Assembly: GCA_001899635.1 (NCBI GenBank)
Contig: MKVQ01000008.1
Span: 132,320 to 196,319 of the forward strand
Length of the DNA stretch: 64,000 nucleotides
Reading direction: 5' to 3'
From: Myxococcales bacterium 68-20
Lineage (GTDB): Bacteria > Myxococcota_A > Polyangia > Polyangiales > Polyangiaceae
Both the position numbers and the translations under genes were made by a program. Position 1 is the first letter of the stretch. The number at the start of each line of letters is the position of its first letter. A model generated the notes under the pieces. The model had not been told where the DNA came from. It saw only the letters and a program-made list of their open reading frames with translations, and searched no databases. This document shows, piece by piece, positions 9,164 to 17,610 of this stretch.

Positions 9164-9321
9164 AGTGGGGGACTGTAGGCACGGACCGGACCATCCCATT
9201 CGACGAGTATGACTCAAGGCTTGAGCGTGAAATCCATGAAACGACTTCGGCGCAGCGCGGCATTCGCTTCTTGATGGATAGCGTCCGATCCACGTCGCAG
9301 GATCCAGTAGCCTTGGCGCCC

Positions 9322-11592
9322 ATGACGTCCGAATCCGAGGACCGCATCGAAGCAAGTGACGCGGTCCCGTCTCTGCGAGAGCGATCGATCCCCGAGCCAC
9401 CGCCTTCGCTCATTCCGCCGGCCGACAGTATCCGGCCGCCGCAGCAGACGATCCCGCAGCTTCCTCCGCCGTCGCTCACGCTGACGGAGGGCGACAGCGG
9501 AGAACCGAGCGGCGATCCTCCGCCGCCACCGTCGCTGCGGATCCCGCCCGCGCCGGTCACACGCTCGCTCCCGCCGATGCCGGACGTCGAGCCGATCCTC
9601 GAGCAGGCGGCGGCTGCCTGCGAGAAGAAGGACTGGGACGCGGCACTCGAGGCGTACAAGAAGGCGCTCTTCGTGATCCCGAAGGACGAGCCGAAGACGC
9701 AGGCGTCGATCTACGCGTCGGTCGGGGAGGTGAAGCTCGCGCAGGGCAAGCCGCGCGAGGCGGAGACGAACTTCGAGAAGGCGCTCGTCATCAATCCGAA
9801 GCACCTGCGGTCGCTCGACGGGCTCGTCACGATCGCCGGCGACGCGAAGGACTGGGCGCGGGTGGTGACCGTCCGCCGGCGCCGAGCCGACGCGCTCGAA
9901 GACGCCGACGACAAGGCGTCGGAGCTCTGCGTCGTCGCCGACATCGAGGAGACACGGCTCGGGAACGTCGAGAAGGCGCTCGCGACCCTCGAGCTCGCGG
10001 CCGCTCACCGCCCCGACGACATCGGCATCTTAATCAAGCTGCGCGACTTCTACTCGGCGACACGCGCATGGTCGAAGCTGCTCGCCGTCCTCGATGACCT
10101 CGTGCGCATCTCGACCGACGCTCGGCATCGCGGCTCGTTCCGGTTCGCGCAGGCCGACGTCGTCCTGGGGCGGCTCCGCGAAGAGCCGCGCGGCCTGGCG
10201 TTCCTCGAGATGGCCCTCGACGAAGACCCGCAGTGCGATCGCGCGCTCTCGGCGTTGATCGCCGTGCGCACGCGCCGTGAAGAGTGGGCCGAGCTCGCAG
10301 CGGTCTACGAAAGGCTCGTCGATCGGTATGCCGGCCTCGGAGATGGCGATCGCGCATGGGAGGTCTGCCGGAAGCTCGGGACGCTCCGTCGCGATCGCCT
10401 TCTCGACGGTCCGGGCGCGCTCGAGGCGCTCCGGGGAGCGATCGAGCTCCGCCCGGAGGACTCCGAGACACGAGCCGCGCTGGCGGAGCTCTACGCGGCG
10501 AAGGGCGACCGCATGACCGCGGTCCGCGAGCTCGAGATCGTCGCGGAGCACGCGCCGCTCCGCGCGCAGACGTACCGCCGCCTCTTCGAGCTCCATCAGC
10601 GCGCGCAGCGGCCCGATCGCGCGTGGCTCGTCGCGACGTGTCTCGAGGAGCTCGGCGCGAGCGACGTCGCCCAGGACCTCGTGATCGAGCAGTTCCGTCC
10701 CGAAGGAGCGATCCGCCCGACGACGGCCGTCGTCGACACCTGGTGGGACGAGCTCTTGGTCGCTGCCGGCGCCGATCCCGTCGTGAGCGACATCCTCCAC
10801 ACCGTCGGCGATGCGGCGATCGCTCTCCGGATCGAGGAGCTCGAAGCGAAGAAGAAGCTGCCGCCGCTCGATCCGGCGAAGAGGCAGGACAAGACGAGCA
10901 CGGCGTCGGCGGTGCGCACGTTCGTCTGGGCGGCGCGCGCGCTCGGAGTTCCGCTCCCCGACATCTACGCGCTCGACGCCGTGCCGAACGGAATCGCGGC
11001 AGTGCCGGCGCGGGCTCCTTCGACCGCGCTCGGTCCGACCGCGCTCTCCGGACGAACGGTCCAGCAGCTCGCGTTCCTCGCCGGACGGCATCTCACCTAC
11101 TACCGGCCGGCGCACTATCCGCTCGTCTTCTTCCCGACACTCGCGGAGCTCTCCACGCTCGTGCTCTCCGCCGTGCGTCTCGTGATCCCCGGCATCTCCG
11201 TCCCGCCATCGGGAGACGGGGAGAGCCGCGTCGCGGAGGGCCTCGGCAAACAGCTCACCGACGAACAGAAGACGAAGCTCGAGGAGATCGTCGCGCGTCT
11301 CGACGAGCGTGGAGGGCGTCTCGATCTGTTCGCGTGGATTCGCGGTGTCGAGCTCACGGCCGCGCGCGTCGGCCTACTCCTCGCCGGTGACCTTCGGACG
11401 GCGTCGAGGCTGATGCACGAAGAGGCGCGCGCGATCGGCGAGCTCTCGCTGGAGGCGAAGCGCGGAGACCTCCTCTCGTTCTGCGCGTCCGAGCGCTACG
11501 GCCTCCTCCGCGAGCGGATGGGCATCGCGATCCATCCGACGTCGGTCCCGAGCGCAGCTCCGTCGTCGCCGAGAGAAATCGACCGTGGCTGA
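9322..11592 (+). CDS. Large TPR-repeat protein
   Basis: 756 residues from the ATG at 9322 (MTSESEDRIEASD); upstream in-frame ATGs exist but overlap the divergent promoter region. The first 90 residues are Pro-rich and probably disordered. Tetratricopeptide repeats follow, for example KDWDAALEAYKKALFVIPKD and GKPREAETNFEKALVINPKH, and continue to about residue 450. A helical C-terminal domain contains LAFLAGRHLTYYRPAHY and a cluster of Arg/Glu. No signal peptide is seen, so it is probably a cytoplasmic scaffold. Proteins with this layout are common in myxobacteria, but no specific pathway could be named. Confidence 0.85.
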   Translation: MTSESEDRIEASDAVPSLRERSIPEPPPSLIPPADSIRPPQQTIPQLPPPSLTLTEGDSGEPSGDPPPPPSLRIPPAPVTRSLPPMPDVEPILEQAAAACEKKDWDAALEAYKKALFVIPKDEPKTQASIYASVGEVKLAQGKPREAETNFEKALVINPKHLRSLDGLVTIAGDAKDWARVVTVRRRRADALEDADDKASELCVVADIEETRLGNVEKALATLELAAAHRPDDIGILIKLRDFYSATRAWSKLLAVLDDLVRISTDARHRGSFRFAQADVVLGRLREEPRGLAFLEMALDEDPQCDRALSALIAVRTRREEWAELAAVYERLVDRYAGLGDGDRAWEVCRKLGTLRRDRLLDGPGALEALRGAIELRPEDSETRAALAELYAAKGDRMTAVRELEIVAEHAPLRAQTYRRLFELHQRAQRPDRAWLVATCLEELGASDVAQDLVIEQFRPEGAIRPTTAVVDTWWDELLVAAGADPVVSDILHTVGDAAIALRIEELEAKKKLPPLDPAKRQDKTSTASAVRTFVWAARALGVPLPDIYALDAVPNGIAAVPARAPSTALGPTALSGRTVQQLAFLAGRHLTYYRPAHYPLVFFPTLAELSTLVLSAVRLVIPGISVPPSGDGESRVAEGLGKQLTDEQKTKLEEIVARLDERGGRLDLFAWIRGVELTAARVGLLLAGDLRTASRLMHEEARAIGELSLEAKRGDLLSFCASERYGLLRERMGIAIHPTSVPSAAPSSPREIDRG

Positions 11593-11685
11593 AGGGGGGC
11601 CGCCGCCGCGACGGAGCTCATGACACGTACGCGGCTTCGTATTGGCGGCGATCGGGTCGAACGGTCCAAGCTCGTCTGCTCGATG

Positions 11686-13206
11686 TCAGAGCTTCGTGGC
11701 GTCGAGCGTCTTTCCAGCGACGCCGATCGGGCCGTCGTTGTCGGGCGACTTGCCGCCCTTGCCCGCGGCGCCTTCCTTGCCACCAGCGATTGTGGTGTTG
11801 GTGTCGAGGGTCGGCTCGGTGCCCTTGTAGAGGATGCCGGCCGCGACGCCTCCCGCTCCGCCGGCGCCGGCTCCGCCGTCGGCGCCTCGCCCGCCACTTC
11901 CGCCGCTGCAGAGACCAGTGATACCGGCGCCCCCGCCCGCGGCCCCCTTTCCGCCCGCGCCCCCCTTTCCGCCCGCGCCGGCCGACTTCGCTTCGAGAAT
12001 CGACGCGGCCAGCGTCACGGAAGTCTCGTTGGCGAGCAAGGCGATGCTCGCGCCACCGCCGCCGCTGCCCTTTCCGGCGAACCCTCCGCAGCCTCCACAG
12101 CCTCCACCGCTGCCGCCGATCGTGCTGTCACGCGCGCCGCCGCCGCCCCCGCCTTGTCCTGGCTTGCCGTTCTCGGTCGCGTCGGCGCCCTTTGAGGGAA
12201 GCCAGCCCTCTGGGCCCAACACCCCGACCGTCATCGCAGGAGCGGCGTCGTCGACCGCGGTGGCGTCGGCGCCGTCCTTTCCAGGGCCATTGCCGCTGCA
12301 TGTGCCCCCGCCTGGAAGCCCCGCTGCGCCATTCTTCGGCGCGGCGCCACCGTAGTTGGGTTCGCCGTTACCGCCGCCCGAATCCGACCCGCCCGCGCCA
12401 CCCTTCGTGGTCGCGGTCGATGACGAGCACGTGCAGGTCTTCGCCGCGCCACCCATCGCGCCGTTTGCAGGATTCCCGTCGAGCCCGCCGGCGCTCGTCA
12501 CCACGCCCGGACCTCCCGGCGCGCCAGGCGCGCCCTCCGCGCCGTTCTGCGCGCGGAGCGCCGCGCGGAGGAATGTGACGTTCGCCTTGGTCGCGAACAC
12601 GGCGATGCTCGAGGTGCCGTCCTTCAACGAGCCCGCATCGGCCGCCATCAGCTCGAGATCCGAGAACGTCACGGCTGCGCTGACGTTGTCGATGTGGAGC
12701 GCGTAGCCGGGATCGGTGGGCGCCACCTTCGGCTTCGCAGCGCTGTCGACGTTCCACGTCGAGCAGGCGAAGCCACCGTGAAGGTTTGCTGCGGTGGTCA
12801 GCTTCAAGTGCTCTGGATACGTGGCCGAGCCGCAGACGTAGATCCGTCGCTTGCCCGTGGATCCGACCTTCTCGAGGGCGGTCGCGATCCGCTTGAACGG
12901 CTTCGCCTTCGAGCCGTCGTTTGTGTCATTGCCGGTATCGCCGTCAACGAAGAGCGCAAAGGAGTCCACGACGCACCCCTTCGCGGCCTCCGACGTCGGG
13001 TCGGCCTTCTCATCGCAGTCCGCCGGCTTCGCAACATCCGGCACGTCTCCGTCCCGACCACCGCCGGCACCACCATCACCGTCACCATCGGCCGGCGGCC
13101 CCGCGCAAAGGCCGAAGTCGCAGTCCGTGCCCACGCCGCATGCGCTGAGGCCCCCGATCCCGGCCAGCGCAACGATCGCTCCCACCCCCAGCACGACACG
13201 CCTCAT
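11686..13206 (-). CDS. Glycine-rich lipoprotein with DUF1565-like repeat segment
   Basis: 506 residues with a lipoprotein signal (GIGGLSACGVGTDC) and a good ribosome site (GAGGGGAGG about 10 bases upstream). Residues 85-200 contain FVDGDTGNDTNDGSKAKPF, the opening motif of DUF1565/right-handed beta-helix proteins, then strand-rich sequence ending in VTFLRAALRAQNGAEG. From about 215 onward it is dominated by GG-x-GG runs, with many short Cys pairs (CTCSSST, GGCGGCGGF). It looks like a surface-exposed beta-helix with a Gly-rich coil. Such lipoproteins are frequent in Polyangia; no catalytic residues are visible. Confidence 0.85.
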   Translation of the reverse strand: MRRVVLGVGAIVALAGIGGLSACGVGTDCDFGLCAGPPADGDGDGGAGGGRDGDVPDVAKPADCDEKADPTSEAAKGCVVDSFALFVDGDTGNDTNDGSKAKPFKRIATALEKVGSTGKRRIYVCGSATYPEHLKLTTAANLHGGFACSTWNVDSAAKPKVAPTDPGYALHIDNVSAAVTFSDLELMAADAGSLKDGTSSIAVFATKANVTFLRAALRAQNGAEGAPGAPGGPGVVTSAGGLDGNPANGAMGGAAKTCTCSSSTATTKGGAGGSDSGGGNGEPNYGGAAPKNGAAGLPGGGTCSGNGPGKDGADATAVDDAAPAMTVGVLGPEGWLPSKGADATENGKPGQGGGGGGARDSTIGGSGGGCGGCGGFAGKGSGGGGASIALLANETSVTLAASILEAKSAGAGGKGGAGGKGAAGGGAGITGLCSGGSGGRGADGGAGAGGAGGVAAGILYKGTEPTLDTNTTIAGGKEGAAGKGGKSPDNDGPIGVAGKTLDATKL

Positions 13207-13230
13207 CTCGCAAAGACCTCCCCTCGCTTC

Positions 13231-14193
13231 TCAGAAGCGGCCAACGACGCTGATTCCTCCATACCCCACTGAGCCGACCGGTACCAGTTGGGCGGTGCTG
13301 CGCTCGGTGCTTCGCGGCCAATAGATGCTCGCGGCCACCGCTCCAGCCAAAACGGCGGCTCCGCCGACGAGAGAGACAGTGCTCAACGTCAGGTTGGTAT
13401 CGCGCTCGTCCATGAGCTCTCTTGCAGCAGTGCAGTTCGGGCCCGTGATCCCGAGACAGCTTCGACCTTGGAGCCTCGCTTTCGCGGCATCGACGTTGTC
13501 TTCCGCGTTGCCCCGAAACACGAGCGAGAGCACTCCGCCCGTGATCGCGACCGCCGCCAGTGCGCTGACGGTGACGATGCGCGTCGTCGACCATGACGAG
13601 CGTTCACCCTCGACCGGCGGCGCAGTGAAGGGAGTCGCTTCGGGGCTGTCGAAGCTTGCCTTCGCGACCTCGCCCGCGTGGGGCTCGACGACGGTGCTCC
13701 GAGCGGTGCCATTCCAGGACGCGACGACTGTGTGCCTTCCCGGCGGTACTACCACTGGTTCGGTGGGAGCGCCGTGCAGTGGTTTGCCATCAATTGAAAG
13801 CGTGGCGCCTTGCGGCGCCCGAATGTCGATCTGGCCGACCTTTCTAAGGAGATCTTCGACGGCGCGCTTCGTGCGTTCGCGTTGCTGATCGGTGATTCGC
13901 GGGTCGGTCTCTGCCACCTGAAGGAACGCGCGATAATGCTCGATCGCCTCCACATCGTGGCCCAGTTTCACCTCGACACTGGCGAGATTGTAGAGGGTGG
14001 ATGCAGCCTTGAAGACGCTGATTGACTGGAGGAACTTGAGCCGCGCCTCTTCCAGCTTGCCGCTGTCGGCAAGTGCCAATCCTTCGTTGAACCGCGCCAG
14101 CGCCTCCGCGCTTCGGGGATCATCCGCGTGCGCTTGCGGAGCGAAAGCCAGCGCGCAGAGGAAGCAACCTGCCTGTAGGTAGCGTCGCATCAT
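13231..14193 (-). CDS. TPR-PEGA membrane protein
   Basis: About 320 residues. Two adjacent ATGs at 14193 and 14190 follow an AGGAAG ribosome site, the second being better spaced. A signal peptide (FLCALAFAPQAHA) leads to TPR-like repeats (ALARFNEGLALADSGKLEE; ASTLYNLASVEVKLGHDVE). A PEGA domain at about 135-200 (DIRAPQGATLSIDGKPLHG, VPPGRHTVVAS) is a short beta-domain thought to bind cell wall or surface components. Two hydrophobic segments near the C-terminus (VTVSALAAVAITGGVLSLVF; LVGGAAVLAGAVAASIYW) make it a membrane protein. It is divergent from a second TPR-PEGA gene at 14435. Confidence 0.85.
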   Translation of the reverse strand: MMRRYLQAGCFLCALAFAPQAHADDPRSAEALARFNEGLALADSGKLEEARLKFLQSISVFKAASTLYNLASVEVKLGHDVEAIEHYRAFLQVAETDPRITDQQRERTKRAVEDLLRKVGQIDIRAPQGATLSIDGKPLHGAPTEPVVVPPGRHTVVASWNGTARSTVVEPHAGEVAKASFDSPEATPFTAPPVEGERSSWSTTRIVTVSALAAVAITGGVLSLVFRGNAEDNVDAAKARLQGRSCLGITGPNCTAARELMDERDTNLTLSTVSLVGGAAVLAGAVAASIYWPRSTERSTAQLVPVGSVGYGGISVVGRF

Positions 14194-14434
14194 CTTCCTA
14201 TGTGACGTGTATGACGTCGTCGAGTCCGATCGCGGCAACATGGTTTTTGACCGTCCGCGGTCGCGCAGGCTAGCGCACACGGCAGCCCGGCGGCACTTTT
14301 CTGTTGTCTGCCGTCGACGAGGTACGATCTTCTGCCAATCTCGCTCTCGAAGCGGCAATGCGCGCCGGTTGATACATCTCCTTGCGTGCTTCGCGCATTC
14401 CGTTCACGATCGCGACGGCGAAGGGGGGACGGAT

Positions 14435-15133
14435 ATGGCGAGTCGCCGCAGCACATCACGTCGTTCACACTCGGCTTCCCCGCGGCGCCGAAGGATGTCC
14501 GCGAAGGCCGGCCCGGTGACGATGCTCGCCGGAGCACCGACAGCCGCCAAGCCGGCGGATGACGATGGTGAGTTCATTCGCACGTTGGGGGTCGACGAGC
14601 AGGCGCGAGCGCTCGAAGAGGGCGAGCGGTTCGCCGCGAGCGGCGACTACGAAGGCGCTCGTCTGAAGTTCGCTGATGCCTGGACGGTTTGGCGTTTGCC
14701 GAGCGTCTTGCTCAGGCTCGCGGTCGCCGAGGAGCGGTGTGGCCGATTCATCGATGCGTTGAAGAGCTATGGCGAGCTGAAAGAGCTGACGGATCCGGCC
14801 TCGGACTACGTGCGCTCGCTCGCGAGCTACGACTCATACGATCCCGAGGCGATCGACGCCATGCGCATCCATGCGGATCTGAGCCTCGCGCGGCTGGTCG
14901 AGCGGGTGGGCCAGCTCGAGGTCGACCATCCACCTGGAGCGACGGTGTCGATCGACGGACATCTGGTCGCGAACCTCGATGAGCAGCCGATTTGGGTGAG
15001 AGCTGGCGTGCACCGTGTCAGCGCAACGTTGGGTGACGCTACCGAGTCCATGAGCGTCGAGTGCGTCGCGGGGGCGAGGAAGGTGGTCACGGTGCTTGGT
15101 GGTTCCGCTCGGAAGCAGCCACGTCCCGAGTGA
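14435..15133 (+). CDS. TPR-PEGA protein without signal peptide
   Basis: 232 residues starting at the ATG at 14435, which has a strong ribosome site (AAGGGGGGAC) 7-8 bases upstream; longer upstream frames lack this. The N-terminus is Arg/Ser-rich and not a signal peptide. Residues about 50-130 form TPR-like helices (RALEEGERFAASGDYEGARL). A PEGA-type domain follows at about 160-215 (LEVDHPPGATVSIDGHLV, IWVRAGVHRVSATLGD). It shares this two-domain layout with the gene at 13231-14193, which is divergent from it. It may be a soluble partner, but that is inference. Confidence 0.75.
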   Translation: MASRRSTSRRSHSASPRRRRMSAKAGPVTMLAGAPTAAKPADDDGEFIRTLGVDEQARALEEGERFAASGDYEGARLKFADAWTVWRLPSVLLRLAVAEERCGRFIDALKSYGELKELTDPASDYVRSLASYDSYDPEAIDAMRIHADLSLARLVERVGQLEVDHPPGATVSIDGHLVANLDEQPIWVRAGVHRVSATLGDATESMSVECVAGARKVVTVLGGSARKQPRPE

Positions 15134-15332
15134 CAGGCGCTTCACCGAGTCGTGCGTCGACCTCGTCTCCGATGCTGACTGCGTACGTCGCGTCGGCTGC
15201 ACGACAAGCAGCGCTCGAGGACTTCCGCGTGCGCGAGGGCGCGAATCGCGCGTGATGCGAGCTTGATCAATCCCGAGCGAGACCCCTGGTCCCGCTTGGG
15301 AGGTCGCTGGTCCAATCTGGCCTGGGCTGCCT

Positions 15333-16028
15333 TCAGAACACGTGGGGGACGACGCGCCATCGCACGTGCGTGGCGTACTCGCGGTAGCCCTCGAGCTCGG
15401 CGGTCAGCATGCGGTCTTCGAGCAGCGTGCGGCGGACGAAGATCGGAATGAGCGACAGGAACACGAGGCCGCCCCACCAGGAGCCGACGGCAGGTCCGCT
15501 GCCGAGGCAGACGAGGAGCGCGGCGAAGTACATCGGGTGTCGCACGAACGCATACGGGCCGGTGGAGACGACGCGCTGTCCGCGATCGTCCTGGATGCGC
15601 ACCGCGCTCGAAGCGAACGGGTTCGCGAGGAGCACCCATCCCATGAGCGCGAAGCCCAAGGCGACGAGGGCGAGGCCTGCGATCTGCGCAGCGAGCGGGA
15701 CGCTGCTCCAACCGAAGCGCACGTCGAGGCCGGAGACGATCAGACTTGCGAGCAGAGGGAGCACGATGAGCCATCGCGTCGGGCGATCGCGATCGCTAGG
15801 TGGCTTGGCGCGCTCGGCGAGCAGCTCGGGACTGACGCGTCGGAGCACCTCGCACATGACGACTGAGCTGAGCCACATGATCGACGTCCACGCCCAGAAC
15901 CCCCAGACGTCGAAGCGACCCGCCGCGAGCGAGAGCACGGCGAGCATGATCCCGAACGGGACGACCAGGCGGAGCATCATCATGACTCCTGGTCTATCGA
16001 TGCGTCCGAGGCGTTCAAGCCGAGCCAC
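15333..16028 (-). CDS. Isoprenylcysteine carboxyl methyltransferase-like membrane protein
   Basis: 231 residues with four or five membrane segments. The C-terminal signature of the ICMT/phospholipid methyltransferase family is present: STGPYAFVRHPMYFAALL, LLEDRML and GYREYATHVRWRVVP. Family members use S-adenosylmethionine to methylate carboxyl or lipid head groups at the membrane, and bacterial members have mostly unknown substrates. The start could also be the MMML at 15983, which gives a better fit to the first membrane segment. It is divergent from the VOC gene at 16095. Confidence 0.85.
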   Translation of the reverse strand: MARLERLGRIDRPGVMMMLRLVVPFGIMLAVLSLAAGRFDVWGFWAWTSIMWLSSVVMCEVLRRVSPELLAERAKPPSDRDRPTRWLIVLPLLASLIVSGLDVRFGWSSVPLAAQIAGLALVALGFALMGWVLLANPFASSAVRIQDDRGQRVVSTGPYAFVRHPMYFAALLVCLGSGPAVGSWWGGLVFLSLIPIFVRRTLLEDRMLTAELEGYREYATHVRWRVVPHVF

Positions 16029-16094
16029 GGTCGCGGACGCGCTTCACTTCACGGGGATGCGGCGGACCGGAGCGGCTCGTGTCACCATGGCGGC

Positions 16095-16523
16095 ATGGAG
16101 ACACAACGGCACTATCGCGGCCGCCTGGTCGATCACATCCAGCTCGTCGTCCGCGACCTCGCCGTGAGCAAGCGTTTCTACCGTGCCGTGCTCGAGGTGC
16201 TCGGCATCCCGCTCGGGGGCGAGGGGGAAGACTACTTCTGGTGCGATGAGCTCTTCGTCTCGAGCGCTGCTTCGCGTGCGTCGGCCGGCGAGCTCACCGG
16301 ACGGACGCACCTTGCCTTCCAGGCGAAGGACGAGGCGATGGTCGACGCGTTCCATGTGAGGGCGGTCGCCGCAGGCGGTACCAACCACGGACCGCCGGGA
16401 TACCGTCCCTATCACCCGGGCTACTACGCCGCGTTCGTGCTCGACCCGGACGGCAACAACATCGAGGTCGTCTACCACGGCCCGGCGAAGCGCTCGGTCG
16501 ACGCGATCGAGATCACGTTCTGA
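16095..16523 (+). CDS. VOC superfamily (glyoxalase/bleomycin-resistance-like) protein
   Basis: 142 residues with the paired beta-alpha-beta-beta-beta layout of vicinal-oxygen-chelate proteins. It begins VDHIQLVVRDLAVSKRFYRAVLEVLG, shown here in two parts: VDHIQLVVRDLAVS and KRFYRAVLEVLG. The second half has THLAFQAKDEAMVDAFH and closes with FVLDPDGNNIEVVYHG. His13-14 region, His of THLAF and Glu of NNIEVV are in the positions of metal ligands. Members include glyoxalases, dioxygenases and drug-binding proteins; the substrate is unknown. Probably cytoplasmic. Confidence 0.85.
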   Translation: METQRHYRGRLVDHIQLVVRDLAVSKRFYRAVLEVLGIPLGGEGEDYFWCDELFVSSAASRASAGELTGRTHLAFQAKDEAMVDAFHVRAVAAGGTNHGPPGYRPYHPGYYAAFVLDPDGNNIEVVYHGPAKRSVDAIEITF

Positions 16524-16559
16524 GGGGAACGCGCGCGTGCCGACGCCGCGCTGTCCGCT

Positions 16560-17438
16560 TTACGGCTTCCCTGCTTCGTAGTGAGCGCGGATGCGCTCGG
16601 GGGACAGCGCCTTGTCGTAGATGGCGACCTCGTCGAGCGCTCCCTCGAAGAGGTTGCCCAGGAGGAGGTGCGCGCTGGTGTCGGGCAGGTCGCCGGGGCT
16701 GTCGTAGCCACCGATCGGCGAGGCTACTCCGTTCACGTAGAGCGTGGCGTTGCCTCGCTGGAACTTGTAGACGACCGTCACGACCAGATGGGTGAACTCG
16801 AGCGGGAGCGGGGCCTCGGACCCGGCTCCGAGGGAGACTCGTTGGTCGGGGCCGGCCACGCCGGACCGATTGGCGGTGAACGAGGGTTCGCCGTCACTGA
16901 GACCCAACCGGTAGCCGTCGAAGCTCGTCTCGGTGAGCTTCTGGATCAAGTTGCCGTAGCTCTCCTTCGCCTTCGGCTTGACCCATACCTCCACGGTGAA
17001 CGGCACCTTGCCGGCGAAGTCGAAGACGTCGCCGACATCGAACGACGACATCCCGTCGAGCGAAACTGCGGTCCCGCGCGCTCCCGGCACGCCGAAGACC
17101 ACGCCCTTCGCCGACTTCGTCACGACCGACGCGGTGTGCTCGCCGACTTCGTCCTTCGCAGTCTCGGCATCCGGCGAGTCTTCGAAGCGGTAGTACGCGA
17201 CCGGCGCATCCGAGAGCACCTCGGCGGCGTACGAACTCGACGGGGCGGCATCGGCGTCGGGGCTGCGTGCTGCGTCGACTCCTGCCCCTGCCTCGCTCGG
17301 GGGCGCGCCTCCGGCGTCGGCACCGGCGTTCGGCTTCCCCGAGAGCTCGTCGAGGTCGGTCATGAGCGCGCAGGCGAGGTGGAAGCTCGCTCCGAATGCC
17401 ACTGCCATGACGGCGCTGCCGAAGACGGAGGCTCGCAT
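16560..17438 (-). CDS. LamG-domain lipoprotein
   Basis: 292 residues. The signal peptide ends at a lipobox (FHLACALM). An Ala/Asp/Pro-rich linker of about 50 residues precedes a concanavalin-like LamG jellyroll domain starting at PVAYYRFEDSPDAETAKDE. Landmarks include VSLDGMSSFDVGDVFDF, FTVEVWVKPK, LVVTVVYKFQRGNATLYVNG and the family's closing LDEVAIYDKALSPERIRAHY. LamG domains usually bind carbohydrate or protein ligands outside the cell. The protein is short and has no catalytic partner domain, so adhesion or display is the most likely role. Confidence 0.85.
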   Translation of the reverse strand: MRASVFGSAVMAVAFGASFHLACALMTDLDELSGKPNAGADAGGAPPSEAGAGVDAARSPDADAAPSSSYAAEVLSDAPVAYYRFEDSPDAETAKDEVGEHTASVVTKSAKGVVFGVPGARGTAVSLDGMSSFDVGDVFDFAGKVPFTVEVWVKPKAKESYGNLIQKLTETSFDGYRLGLSDGEPSFTANRSGVAGPDQRVSLGAGSEAPLPLEFTHLVVTVVYKFQRGNATLYVNGVASPIGGYDSPGDLPDTSAHLLLGNLFEGALDEVAIYDKALSPERIRAHYEAGKP

Positions 17439-17610
17439 ATGGATTCACGCTATCACGGCTTCGTCCTACGGGGGCGAGGGCGCTCCTCCCCGGCGAACGA
17501 AACGAGTGACCATCGCGCTCTCGACGAGGTGTCGGGGCGAGCGAAGGGCCGTGTCGTGAGCGCGCGCGCGCGCCGGTCGATTGGACGCCGAGACCGAGCG
17601 TGCTCGACGC

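Noticed and set aside
11834..12355. Pro/Ala-rich plus-strand frame opposite the Gly-rich lipoprotein.
   Set aside because: Complement of GGC/GGT runs gives PPA repeats; not a protein.
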